Assembly: GCA_035578175.1 (NCBI GenBank)
Contig: JAQMRL010000001.1
Coordinates: 369,575,720 to 369,639,719, forward strand
DNA length: 64,000 nt
Reading direction: 5' to 3'
Source: Catonia carolina
Taxonomy: Eukaryota; Arthropoda; Insecta; Hemiptera; Achilidae
Made by a program: the position numbers and the translations under genes. Below, piece after piece: positions 21,425 to 32,615 of this stretch; the first letter of the stretch is position 1, and every line of letters begins with the position of its first letter. Below the pieces are notes generated by a model, which was not told the origin of the DNA, did no database searches, and saw nothing but the letters and a program-made list of their open reading frames with translations.

Positions 21425-21935
21425 GTAAACACTCACACGACTTTCTCTTTCCAATATAAAGAATGAACAATATAATCTACGTTTAATTATATTAATAAAA
21501 TCACTGGGTTGGTCTATAGGTAAAGTCGTCGTCCAAATCAGCTGTTTAACAGCTGATTTTCGGAGACGAAGGTTCCTGGTTCAGATCCTATTAAAGGTAG
21601 TTACTTATATACGGATTTGAATACTAGACAGTAGTTACCGGTGTACTTTGATGGTTGCAGTTCAATTAACCATACTCTCTCATCAATTGTCGTCCTGGGT
21701 CTGTACAAGACTACACCTGATTTACACGTCATACACATCATCCTCATCTCATTTGGTCATGGGGTTGCTTATTGTTCCGAATTGAACAGATTGCAACGTA
21801 CACATGTAAGAAATTTAAAAAAAAATGTATTAATAAACAATGTAAAATGAAAAAGATAACCGAAATTTAATCACGAAAGAATGATGCAAAATGAAAATCA
21901 ATCTCTGTGTCTTAAAAATACGAAATTTACAAATT
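21425..21935. mobile_element. HINE-like element, copy 6, truncated and split by a SINE
   Basis: The terminal block 'gtaaacactcacacgactttctctttccaa' is split in wording as in other copies: stem-loop remnant, then subterminal repeat, then 'aaagaatgaacaatataat'. After the SINE at 21500-21827 the family resumes with 'gaatgatgcaaaatgaaaat' and is lost near 21935. The opposite end is missing. Confidence 0.65.
21500..21827 (+). repeat. SINE (family D), near full-length, nested in a HINE-like element
   Basis: The tRNA-like head 'ggttggtctataggtaaagt' and B-box region 'cctggttcagatcctatta' are followed by the body shared with 17816-18081. A 10-bp duplication 'tattaataaa' flanks it (21490-21499 and 21828-21837). 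The insertion separates two parts of a HINE-like element. Confidence 0.85.
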
Positions 21936-22560
21936 GATATAACCATAAATGGACTATTATTTGCTATTGGAGAAAGTAAATTACCAGGTTGTAATATTGT
22001 TGTGAAATGTTACATACAGAATCCCTCAGTTTTCTAGCTGTATTTCTTTTACCATGTCATAGTTTTTCTACATGAATATTCATCCATCTGGCTTTAATTA
22101 ATAACTGAGACAGGGTTTTTAAAATATATTACTCAAAAAATTCGTATTTTACTCTCATAAAAATTATCACTGAAAAAGTAATGTAAAACTACTATTAAAT
22201 TTTCTATAATTTCGTTCAACTTATTTTCTACGAGTAGTGCATATCTTTGATAAATTGAATTCACGAAAACCATCTATTCAAAATTGTTCACGACTGTTTT
22301 ATTTTCAAAACTTTTGCTTTAAATAATTTAATCCTTACTACTTTTGTATGGAGGTATATTATATGTAATAAGATATTTTAAAATATATACGCCGTTCGTC
22401 GAATGTACTAAAGCAATATTGAACTGTTATATCCAATAAAAATACTATACGTTTTACTGAAATACAATCTCTATTGACCGAGTTGGCCAAACAGTGAATA
22501 GTGCATATTAGGGTACTCTAGAAGAGCTTTTTCTATTCAATTCCTTCTTACCGCCCACAG
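21936..22560. other. AT-rich interval, nothing recognised
   Basis: No gene or repeat family is recognised here. Confidence 0.45.
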
Positions 22561-22564
22561 TTTT

Positions 22565-23075
22565 TAACCCCGACGAAAAAAGAGGGGTGTTATGAGTTTA
22601 ACGCGTGTATCTGTGTAGCTGTCTGTTGCATTGTAGCTCCCAAACGGATGAACCGATTTTGATTTTGATTTTTTGTTTGAAAGGTAACTTTATCGAAACT
22701 GTTCTTAGCTACAAAAAATAAAAATAAAAAACAGAAAATCAGGAATGGCTGCTAAATTAGGCGTTCTACAAAAAATTTGTTTGAAATAAAAGTTATAGGT
22801 TTAAAAGGTTGTACAACCTTGATTACTTACACTTTCGCTCTAAAATGCATATAAGGCCGCAATTTTTAAAAGAAAGCACCAAAATCACAAATATGTGTCC
22901 ATCTGTGACATCGTAGCTTCTAAACGGATGAACCGATTTTGATTTTGTTTGAAAGGTGATTTGATGGAGAGTGTTCATCAAAATCGGTTAACTGGAAGTA
23001 GTGTGATTTTTCACATTTTTGTAATTTTCTTAATGACGGCGCCGACGTTTTTTTTAAATAGCCTCATTTACTACA
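22565..23075. repeat. Repeat related to the HINE-like family
   Basis: It begins 'ccccgacgaaaaaagagggg' and contains 'cccaaacggatgaaccgatt' twice in variant form, then 'gtttgaaataaaagttatagg', 'aaatgcatataaggccgcaa' and 'atcaaaatcggttaactgga'. These blocks occur in the HINE-like copies, some in the opposite orientation. It seems to be a composite or a sister family; both ends are uncertain. Confidence 0.5.
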
Positions 23076-23457
23076 TTTTATAGTTTTTACTTTTTGTGTG
23101 CGGTAATCTAAGAACTATCAAAACTATTTTGATGATATTTTTTCAATGTCTAGATATAGTCAATGTCTAGTAGCCTATAGCACGTAAGCTATAAAATTGG
23201 GAATACTGGTACTAGTATGGCGTAACCGGAAACGGAGGAAACGAAGGCACCTGCTTTTCTGTTGCTTCATAACTGGCAGACTTTTCATTAATATTCACAC
23301 AAGTGCTGTTCTCGTTTAAAAGCAATGGTTCAACGGTACAAGCAAAACATTACATAAATAACTAGAACTTTAAATAAAAAACAGTCCTGAAACTAGTACC
23401 AATTTTACTAATTGTAAAATTTTCATCCGAGTATATTATAACTCTAAGCTAATATTG

Positions 23458-23560
23458 ATGATTCAATTCCGGTTTATGGGTTCGATTCCCGGTCCGGTCT
23501 GACATTTCTCATCACTCATTTTTATCCAACTCTACATCGTCTGCATAAGCCTTTATGCGG
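23458..23560 (+). repeat. Partial tRNA-derived SINE (family B)
   Basis: The copy starts at the B box ('tatgggttcgattcccggtc') and includes the 'ggtctgacat' junction and 'ctgcataagcctttatgcgg'. The A-box half is missing. Confidence 0.6.
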
Positions 23561-23774
23561 ATAACATTTCAACGTAAAATTAACCCTGTTCTTTGTTGTT
23601 TCTTTGAAACGGAAATTACCAGTCATGATAGGTACAAAAATGAAAAACTGAGATGGTTAGAATTTTCATTACTTTATCAGATCTTACTCGAAAATCAAAC
23701 TCGGAACTTTTGGGTTTATATTCGAGTGCAAAATTTCCGTACCTTAAAAAGATTTGATTATGCAAATCGCTTCT

Positions 23775-23885
23775 AAGTCAGAACCCGGCATTCATTCCCG
23801 GTCAAGTTCAATATCCTTTTATCTATCACCCTTGATTATCTTCATTAGTATTAATGTGCAAAACAGTCGGACTTAGTACCAACAA
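23775..23885 (+). repeat. Partial tRNA-derived SINE (family B)
   Basis: 'cccggcattcattcccggtc' (degenerate B box) is followed by 'ttttatctatcacccttgat' and 'attaatgtgcaaaacagtcg', wording shared with the inverted copy at 8160-8406. Confidence 0.6.
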
Positions 23886-24480
23886 ACAAAATAAAATTTA
23901 AGCAGTAAAATATTGTGAAATATATCCAACTGTTAGGCCTAAACCATTTTTCATGAATTACTTCCATTTCTTAAATCTGTTTTTATGTTATCTATATTAG
24001 GATTTTATAGGAAACCTCGGTTTTATTATTTTGAATCAAGTGCAGTGTGTATACAAAATGAATGAAAATATAAAGCAAATTAGATTGTAGTATTTCCGTT
24101 CGTGGAAATTTAGTCATGCAGCAACATAACTTTATTGCCCCGTTTGAAGAAATAACTCCATGAAAATCAGTGATAAATCCTTTAGAACTACAAAACTGAA
24201 AGGAATAAACTTTTCAAGCATCCTCAGCATTAAAAGCTTAAAAAGGAAAACAATTTATTATTTATTGCACAATAAGAATATAACGTTTCTTATTTGTAAA
24301 AATGTGTGCAAACGTGTTGGTTAGAACTATTTTCGTAAGTAGTTATGAAAGAGAAAATCCCTTCTTTTAAAGCTGATAAAATTCTAGTATTTCAATCTTT
24401 ACAAAATATTTATATCATTCGATAGTAATGTTTACCCATCTGACTGAATAGACCTTATACTAAAAGCAAATCTAGTTTTT
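23886..24480. other. AT-rich interval, nothing recognised
   Basis: No supported feature. Confidence 0.45.
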
Positions 24481-24499
24481 CAAGGTGTAAGGTCTTCTT

Positions 24500-24830
24500 A
24501 TATATTCACCAAAATATCGCCGAATGTCCTTTTTTAAATGCAAGTCTCCTTTTTCGTTATCTTCACTTCATGGATTAGGCAGCTTGACCTTTTCAGGAAA
24601 CCATCTTCTCGGTTGTCAAACAATCCTCTGGTTGTTGGGCCTATACTCGTGGACTAAAAGCTGCAAATGGTCCTCCCTCGTCCGTTTCAAATGGCTGTAC
24701 CAGTTCTTCTTATGAATTTTCATTTTCTCATGAAGGCTAATAATACCATTTCATCATACATATCCTCAATTCTTAATCTATCCTCCCAGGTACCTCATTT
24801 CTACCCTCTGCAACCTATTTCGTTCCCACA
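24500..24830 (-). pseudogene. RTE-like LINE tail: C-terminal end of reverse transcriptase ORF
   Basis: The minus strand reads 'KMKIHKKNWYSHLKRTREDH', 'LVHEYRPNNQR', then after a stop 'QPRRWFPEKVKLPNP', followed by the terminal region. The ending W-x-x-x-L-x-R...RPRRxW...LPNP matches the better-preserved copy at 31940-32615. The catalytic domain is missing and the frame is interrupted. Confidence 0.6.
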
Positions 24831-24839
24831 TTGAAAATG

Positions 24840-25180
24840 TTAAAAATTAATCATAAATCATGAAATTTAAATAAATGAAAATCATTCCGTAATTATAAAA
24901 TATATTGGAACATAATAAAATACGCATTAGATTTGATAATAATACAGTCCTTGTAGAGTATTTGCGAACAAATTTGTTTATATAATATATAATTACAACT
25001 TCAATCAATTTGAAAAAAAATCCAGTTTTATTTAAATGAACCTTACTTGGGCTTTCACTGTGCTCAAAAAAGTTTATTTACTGATTAATCTGTATATGTT
25101 AATAAAACATCTTCTTAAACGGAATCGTATGAAAAATTAGGACTTCAGCTAAGTATCTGGAGGGAACGTGACAAGAAAAT
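24840..25180. other. AT-rich interval, nothing recognised
   Basis: No supported feature. Confidence 0.45.
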
Positions 25181-25184
25181 TTAA

Positions 25185-25405
25185 TTCAAAGTCGGTCAAC
25201 TGGAGGTAGTGGTATATTTGTGCGATTTTTCACTTCTGCTGAGATTTTCAAAAGAAACTATCATTATATTTAAAATCTTAATTTGTTTTTTATAAATATT
25301 TTATGCTCTGAAAGATGCGGTATGCGGCATGTCTGCTAAAATTCGTGAGGTTATGCTCTCGTGATACAAAAGGAATTTTTAAGTTTCAGCCTTAATTGTA
25401 ACTTT
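25185..25405. repeat. HINE-like element fragment
   Basis: 'caaagtcggtcaactggagg', a run with 'ttttatgctctgaaag' and 'catgtctgctaaaattcgtg' correspond in order to 54770-54960 of the complete inverted copy. Neither terminus is present. Confidence 0.6.
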
Positions 25406-26807
25406 ATGGAAACCGTAGATGTTTACTTTTAAAGTTATAGAGAATTAAGAAGAGAATTAATTAGCAGAAGATGGAAAATGATAGGTGGCCAAAGAGGGTG
25501 TGAGAGTGGACACCAGCCGGTAGAAGAAGGAAGGGTAGGAAGGGAACCGAGATACATCTGGGGCTGTAAATTCTTGCATGAATACATAGATGATTCAGAA
25601 ACCTTCAATTTTAAGCGTTTTCAAACGTTTTTACAGAACATAATTTAGTGATTTTTCTTATTTTGTTAACCAAAATCAAAGTCTAGAGGAAGTTAATATT
25701 CGTTTAACATAGGTATCATCTACTCATGTTTAAAACTTAAAATTAGGTTATATTTTTCAATATGTAGCTTACATTGGTAAGAGAATGTTGCTTGAGTTTT
25801 TTACACTAGATTTTCAGTTTTACAACTACATTAAAAAGTTTTTGTGTTTCAGATTTTTGGCTGTAATTTCTGGCGTTTCGCACGTTTTCATTGACAATTT
25901 GCTGAAATAGAGTGAGTAATATTCGTTGAATAAGTTTTTATTTAATATGGTGACTTAATTATTTATTAATTTAATTTTTACAATATAATTTTTATACAAT
26001 AATCTTTAATAAGTAAATTCATTATAATTACAAATTATCGGTACTAAAATATAGCCTACAAGTAGAACCAGTAATAAATAGTGGAAATGTTCTCGTTACA
26101 ATTATTCGTTACAAAATTTCATTCATTGAAACTAAGTAAAATTTATTTTTATAATGAATTTTCTAGACTTACTTGTAACGTATAATAAAAACTTTTATTA
26201 CTTTTGCAGCAGATAACTTAAAAAAAGGCATAAGAACAGTTGACCTACATACTTCTTTTTATTTTTACATTTGTCAATTCATACTACATTTGAATGAAAC
26301 TGAATTTTTTAAAAGAAAATGGATATAAGTTGTGAAATATTATACAGTGTTTCGTACTATAGGTTTTAGACTTTATAAATTATTATGTATTTCCTTCAGC
26401 TTATTTTGTAGCTTAGATCAAAAGGTTCTACTCTTGTACATATGCAATTCGTGTAACCATAATTTATCTTTGCGATCGATTCGGTTTCACATTTCAGACA
26501 GTAGAAAAACAAGACAATAGAAAAAATATGCCAAATCAGTAAGTAGTCATATTTCTCGATGTCTATTTATTATAGATCTAAATAACGGAATAAATGTTAG
26601 CCATAAAAAGGTTTTCCAAGTTTGACTCCATCAAAAACTTCGGCTTTTACTGATGACTGGTGCTATCTGCAGCCTGAGGATGGTTTTCAGAGGTCATATT
26701 ATACCAGGTAGCCCATATCTCAGTTTCCCCATGAAATGGGATATTTTGTGTCAATAAGTTTGTAACATTGTTACATTAGCAGCAACCACTTTTAACATAA
26801 ATTATTA
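25406..26807. other. Mostly AT-rich; a purine-rich patch
   Basis: The segment 25440-25570 is rich in G and A ('ggtggccaaagagggtgtga') and unlike its surroundings, possibly an unrecognised element remnant. Nothing else stands out. Confidence 0.4.
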
Positions 26808-27370
26808 TTGTCCTTTGTAATGAGTCGAGTCATTAAGCCATATCGTCCATCTTTACTTCAAGCTCTTCACGAGGGTAACCCCGATAGGCGATTGGAATTC
26901 TGTGAGACAGTCGCTATCCGTACAAAAGTCGATCCAAATTTCTTGCGATCAATTTTGTGGTGTGTCGAGATATGTTTCAAACTCAATGTACGTGTTAATC
27001 AGCGTAACTGCGAGTACTCGTCGGATGCAAATCCTCATAAGGTAATCCAAGAAGAGTTTAATGTGCCTGGTGTTATAGTACGGAGATAAATTTCGAGAAC
27101 TTCATTGATAGATCCTTATTTTTTGAGGGAAATGTTAACTCGGAAAGTTTCTTACAGGTGCTACAGAACTAGTCTTTCCGGAAATTAAAAACAATCCTGT
27201 TTACAGTTTTCAATAGGACATCTGTAAACAAGATAGGGCTCTAGCTCATTTCGGTATCGAAATTCAAGAGCTTTTGAATTCCACATTTTGAATGGATTGA
27301 TCGCCGTGGTACAATTTATTTCCCTGCGCGCTAATCAGACTTAACACCATGTGATCTTCACTGTAAAGTA
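26808..27370 (+). pseudogene. Mariner-like transposase, catalytic-region remnant
   Basis: The frame at 26808-27089 reads 'KPYRPSLLQALHEGNPDRRL', 'EFCE', then 'ILWCVEICFKLN', 'VNQRNCEYSSDANPH' and 'EEFNVPGVIV', the order seen in insect transposases that carry the DUF4817 HTH. Further on, in shifted frames, are 'KQDRALAHFGIEIQELLNST' and 'WIDRRGTIYFPAR', a stop, 'SDLTPCDL'. The first catalytic Asp (normally WSDE) reads Val, so the enzyme is dead. The second (QD) and third (PCD) Asp positions are visible. No terminal repeats are recognised around it. Confidence 0.75.
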
Positions 27371-27945
27371 TTATAAAAGATTGGTGTTTTCTTCAAAACC
27401 ACAAAACCTAGATGAACTATAAAACACAATATAAACTATATTTGCCACCGACAATGAAGATAAATTATAATTGTTGAAAATTTGTCAAACAGTTTCTAGT
27501 CGTCGTATAAAGTGTACGGTCAACAATGGTGGACATTTTGAACAACAGCTATAACGTAGGTATTAAATGTATTATGTAAGTACAGTTCAAATAACAAATC
27601 TGTTTTCTTCCCTGTAAGTTTCTTATTCCGTTTACTTGAAACGCCTTAAACTTTTACTTCTTCCGTTATGTTGAGAACCTGACGTATGGGTCACCTGATA
27701 TATTACCAACCTGGTATATTATAACCTGGTGGGTTACCTGGTATATTAAGTGTAATTGCAGAGCGATATTATATCCTCTTGGTTTCTGAAGAGGAGATAA
27801 AGGTAATGATTTTCAGAAGTAGCACACTGATTATCACAGAAGTAAATTAGTTTTGAAAAATGAAACATTAGAGCATTTATATTCGTTTATTTACCTGGTA
27901 TCTGAAGTATTTCATATGTATTACATTATACAAAAAAATTTGAAA
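27371..27945. other. AT-rich interval, nothing recognised
   Basis: 'acctgg' steps are repeated near 27690-27745 ('ctgatatattaccaacctgg', 'tataacctggtgggttacct'), a short degenerate repeat. No gene was found. Confidence 0.4.
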
Positions 27946-27949
27946 GTCT

Positions 27950-28245
27950 TACGTTCAATTAGAGGAACACGCTGGTCGGTAAAGTGTGGAAGAAGGCTGT
28001 TATTATTACACCTTAGTTCTGCCGGTTTCAATGTATGGTTCAGAGTGTTTGACACTTATTGTGAAAACAATTTCAAAAAATGATACAGCTGAGGTGATAT
28101 TCTTAAGATCTTTAGCAGGATAACGTTTACTGGGCCATAAAAGAACTCAAGATATTAGGCATGGACTTGATGTGACAGAAGTAATACCAACTATTCAAAA
28201 ATGGAGGCATGAGAAGAATTTGTTATCGATGCTAGATAATTAAAA
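27950..28245 (+). pseudogene. Non-LTR reverse transcriptase C-terminal fragment
   Basis: In shifting plus-strand frames the sequence reads 'LVGKVWKKAVIITP', 'YGSECLTLIVKTISKNDTAE', 'VIFLRSLAG', a stop, and 'RLLGHKRTQDIRHGLDVTE'. This is the region after the RT catalytic core in RTE/Jockey-like LINEs (YGSExW ... ExxFLRSxAGxxLLxxKR). At least one frameshift and one stop break it. It ends just before HINE-like copy 3. Confidence 0.6.
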
Positions 28246-28257
28246 AAAAAAGAATAT

Positions 28258-29120
28258 TTGATGTGAAATACTCACACAACTTTCTATTTTCAAAGTAAAC
28301 AATGAATATAATATAATATAACCTAATGTTAATCATAAGTGAATGATAGAAAATGAAAACCAACTTTAGTTTGGCTTAATAATACTGAATATCACTCTTT
28401 CACGCTAAACTAGGCTCTGTAGAGAAACATGCCTGAAATAAAAGTTGTAGGTCATTTAATTTCCTATAAATTTGATTATACACACTTTTGTTGTAAAATG
28501 CATACTAAGGCTGACATCTTTAAAGAAATCGGTTTTTTACAGTTTTCATGAAAAAAAAAAAACAATTACTAATTACCGCTAAACTAAGAATTATACAAAG
28601 AAATGTTTTATATAATTGTTGTAGGTCTTGAAATTGTCTACAACTTTTAATATACAATCTGCTGCAATCTTAAACAAACCACTTTTTACTACGAAGGAAC
28701 AGCCTTTCCAAGAATTTCAGCAGACATGGCCTCTACACTATATTGTAGAGCATATAAAATGTAGTAAATGAGGCGATTTTTTTTAAAAATCATAAGAGCC
28801 GTTTTTTGAGAAAACCGCAAAAAATAAAAAATTACACGAATAAACTACTACTTCCGGTTGACCGATTTTAATGAAAGTGCTTGTGTTGGGTCTTTTAGTG
28901 GTACGTAACTTAAGTTTCAAGTTTCAGCTTAGTACGATATTCCATTCCTGAGATATTGTGTTCAAACCCAGACCCACAAACACACCAAACGCTAAAAAAA
29001 TGTTTTCTGGGTACAGCGGGCCTGAAAACGTGTACATTGGGTAAAAACTCGATTTCGAAAAATCGATATGAAAACAATACTTTCCTTCCTATTTACTCAT
29101 ACAGGCAAGAGAAAGTAAAA
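28258..29120. mobile_element. HINE-like element, copy 3, both ends present
   Basis: It starts with the stem-loop 'gtgaaatactcac' (28263-28275) and 'actttctattttc', and ends with 'ggcaagagaaagta' (29104-29117). In between it carries the full set of family blocks in one piece: 'aaccaactttagtttggctt', 'aaactaggctctgtagagaa', 'acttccggttgaccgatttt' and 'aaactcgatttcgaaaaatc'. About 860 bp with no insertion, it and the inverted copy at 54479 define the full-length layout. The CA run found in other copies is degenerate here (28968-28990). Confidence 0.75.
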
Positions 29121-30220
29121 GTGATTTAATTACAGTCTAAACGGACCACGTTGTATTGGAGATATCAGAAGAGATGGCATTCCAACTCATTTAGGATATA
29201 GCAGATTGTAAGTTTACAGTCCAATCAAGTCAGAAGACCTAATCTTTATTGTTTATGATGATGATGGAATTAACTTATTAGGTGTTTTTAAAAATTAATC
29301 GTTTATAACTAATATGAATATTATATTACAATAACAAAAAAAAAATACTTACAAATTATTACCATTATTTATTGAATTAGCTAATTTTTGTTTTTAATAA
29401 CCGGAATTCCCCACACTAAATTGTGGTTTCTCATACCTCTGCCGTCTATTTAAATTTATCTAAATATGAATAAATGTTTTGCTCTCTATATAAACATATT
29501 GTTTTTGTGTTGACGTTTACTGTTTAAACAGAAATGAACAACACAAGGGAGCATTATTGATGCGAATATGAATGCTTGTAGTAAAGCCTACATGTTTTAT
29601 TTATTGTACTCTATATAGACATATATATTTATATAATATTGAACTCTATTGAGTTCACGATATTAAAGGTGTTTTCAGTACAAAATCAATTTGTAACAGA
29701 ATGACAGCTAGTATGGATTATAAAATAATGGAGTGAGTGAGAGTGCCAAAGTTAGGAGGGAAATGTAAATATGATGGGGACATTTGAAAAGCCTCGTTAT
29801 GGGAAAAATCTATTCATTATGGTATATCAAAAGATATATTTGCGTAACAATATCAAATTTTAATTTGGTATTAATATCATACTTCATTCATTTAATTATA
29901 AACAATGTATTAAAATTTGAAAAAGGATGAATGGGAATATTTTTGTCTAAATTTGCATTTTGAAATCATTCGATATTATTCATATAGATCAATTAGGGAA
30001 TTATTATTTTTATTATCATTATTAGCCTACCTAGTTTTTATTGAGTTGGTCATTTCAGAAACCACATAAGTCAAAATACTAACTTTAGCCTTATATTGTT
30101 CCTGAAGTAAAAAAAGTAAAATACTGACTTATGTTGTTTGTCTATGAAATCCCTTGTTTAATAACCACAAGAAAATATTTTTATGCAACTATAGGCCTGT
30201 TTGTTTATTTCGTCCATAAC
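29121..30220. other. AT-rich interval, nothing recognised
   Basis: No supported gene or repeat. The segment 29150-29260 is slightly GC-richer without a motif. Confidence 0.45.
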
Positions 30221-30620
30221 GAACAGCTGGAGTATTGTTTAATTATTTGCTCTCGACCTGGTAGTTATCGGAGTCTTTAAAAAATATTGTGTTTCTTATC
30301 ACATGGTCAGCCAATTAAACGACTGAACTATTTAAGAACAGAAGAGGTAGAAGTGTAAAAGACAATAATCAGAGTTACCTCTTCTGAAAACAATGAATTT
30401 CATTGTACAGCCAGACCCTGTGGTGAGTGAAGTGAAGTTGTCATTTGTAGAGTGGAAAAGATGTGCTTTACAGTGGGCCCGGCATGCTGACAAGCACAAT
30501 TTCCCACTCAGTGAGGAAGGCAATGGTAAAAACCTCACTCCTCGTTTTACTTAGTAAAATCTCTACAGGTTTAAACTGGCCTTTTGGCTGATGACCTAAA
30601 CAACAACAACATTTTTTTAT
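30221..30620 (+). repeat. SINE-like dispersed repeat (family C)
   Basis: The copy runs from 'aacagctggagtattg' through 'tgctctcgacctggtagtta', 'gtttcttatcacatggtcag' and 'agaccctgtggtgagtgaag' to 'ttttggctgatgacctaaac' and a CAA tail. It matches 9998-10670 and inverted 19168-19570. Frames inside it are chance. Confidence 0.75.
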
Positions 30621-31940
30621 TACACTAATGATTTGAGGAACCTTTTCACTACAATAAAAATTGAAATTCTTGACTTAAAAAAAGTTTGTTGTCTGAAATA
30701 TTCACGGTTTTTATTTTGTCACCATCATCAATTTATTATAGTAGTTTTCTCATATAATACAGATTTTTGCGCAGAAACTTTGTATTTTCTAAAGTGTGGG
30801 ACTTCAGCTCCAAAATACCACCAATTTTATTTTCAAAACATTTGGAAAAATAGGCTTTAGGATAAGCCTTATATCATAAGCATAAGCTCTTAGAATTATA
30901 TTAGTGAAGAGAAGCCAGACTTCTTTGATTTCTGTAGAGAATGGTGTGCTTACATTCAATCAATCCGGAAATGTATTAAAGCAAAGAACGCAAAATTTTG
31001 ACTTATGGGCTTTCTGAAATGACATCCATTTATATTGAAATATGTTAAAAAAAACCAATACTTTTTATTATTTTTGGATTATATTTAAAAATGTTCTTTA
31101 TTCAAAACATTCTTCAATTTTTTTTAAAAATTTGGAGTAGTTATTGCACATAATTTCCTGAAAATTAAAATAATAATTTACTTAAAAAATTTTTAATAAT
31201 ACATTCTATAAATTATATTTATAAAAATACTCATATTAGTTGCGTAGCTTCCCGATCATCTCACTTGATGAAACTAGGATAATTTTGTTCGGTAGGTATT
31301 GAATAGAAAAATTACAGCTTTTTCATTTCGATAACTTTCACCTAAGAAGTAAAGTGGATTTAATCTTGAAGAAATTTTAATTATTTATACCATCTCAAAG
31401 CTACAGCTCTGAAAATCGGCACGTTAATTCCCTTAGAGATGCCTAGGAAAAATAGAGAATTTTAATTAATAATACCATTCGCGCCTAAACTGTAACATGG
31501 AAATATATGCACCGCAACAGTACATATATTACGTATTTCTATAATTTTCCATAAAGATAAAATTCAAATTCACCATGCATATTACACTAATAACAGTAAT
31601 CTTTATCTATCAAATTTTGTTTGTCAAGCGTATGAAAGGTTTTTTCATGTAAATTATTAATTTTTGCGTTCTGGCTACGAGGTTATCCCTCGTGGTTTAC
31701 CTGATTTGGTTTCTTTTTTTCAAAAACTTTTTTAAACTATCTCTGATCATTTTTCGCGATCCATACTTCCTTCTCCTCTTTTACTGGGAATTCTTCAATC
31801 TTTTTTTCTCAAAATTTTCTTTGCCTTTGATTTATACCTTTGAAACAATAATCTACTTAGTAGTATTTTTTAATCTCCGTAAACAAATTGGTTTCTATTA
31901 TTCTATTTCCATAAAAATATTCTCATTAGTAATGTATTTT
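30621..31940. other. AT-rich interval, nothing recognised
   Basis: No gene, RNA or repeat family was recognised. Confidence 0.45.
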
Positions 31941-31949
31941 CTTTCATTC

Positions 31950-32615
31950 TATCTTCTTCTTCTTCTTCTTCTTCTTCCACTTTACGGATTAGGCAAATTG
32001 CCTGTTCCCACATCACACCATCTTTTTCTTGGCCTTCCCAAGCTTCTTACACCATCTGGTTTGTAATTTAGGGCTTGGAAAGGGGTCCTTTCAGGAGTCA
32101 TTCTGTATACATGTTTCTGCCACCTTTGTCTATATATCCATATTTTATCCAAGACTGACTCCTTTCTTTCTAGTTCTTGCAAGATGACACTATTTCTAAT
32201 ATATGGTCTCTCCGACTGCAACCTTTCACCGCCCTCATGTATCTCATCTCAGCTGTTGCAATTCGACTTAAGTGTCTCTTTCTTGGCACCCAGGTCTCAC
32301 AACCATATAATAGGATCGGCACAGACATCACATCATACATTCTAAGCTGTGTGTCTTTCCCGGCCCGATGTTTAAATGTCCTGTTGATGTAGCCACAAAC
32401 CAGTTGGAATCTACTTATTCTATTATTTATTTCCTCATCATAGCTATATGTTATGTCCACCCCAAGGTACGAGAAACGTGACACTTGTTCCAATACTTTA
32501 TCTTGCAGGACTATTTTAGTTCTTATTGGAACCTTACCCTGAAAGCCCATTACTTTGGTTTTCCTGACTGACACAGCCAAGTTATATTCTTTACATATTC
32601 TCTACATATTTCTTT
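31950..32615 (-). pseudogene. RTE-like LINE 3' half: reverse transcriptase C-terminus, frameshifted, (GAA)n tail
   Basis: The minus-strand frame at 32170-32580 reads 'KTKVMGFQGKVPIRTKIVL', 'RFSYLGVDITY', 'ILLYGCETW' and 'RIATAEMRYMRAVKGC'. A frameshift in the overlap 32170-32221 moves the remainder to the frame at 31982-32221 ('RPYIRNSVILQELER', 'RSLGRPRKRWCDV', 'NLPNP', stop). The catalytic FADD box would lie upstream and is missing, so the insertion is 5'-truncated near 32615. A (GAA)n run (plus-strand CTT repeat, 31952-31977) follows the stop, as is usual for the short 3' ends of RTE elements. It is the best-preserved member of this group in the window. Confidence 0.8.

Noticed and set aside
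31692..32066. 124-codon plus-strand hydrophobic frame resembling a membrane protein
   Set aside because: The hydrophobicity comes from T-rich DNA and the CTT repeat antisense to an RTE-like LINE tail; its 3' half overlaps that remnant.
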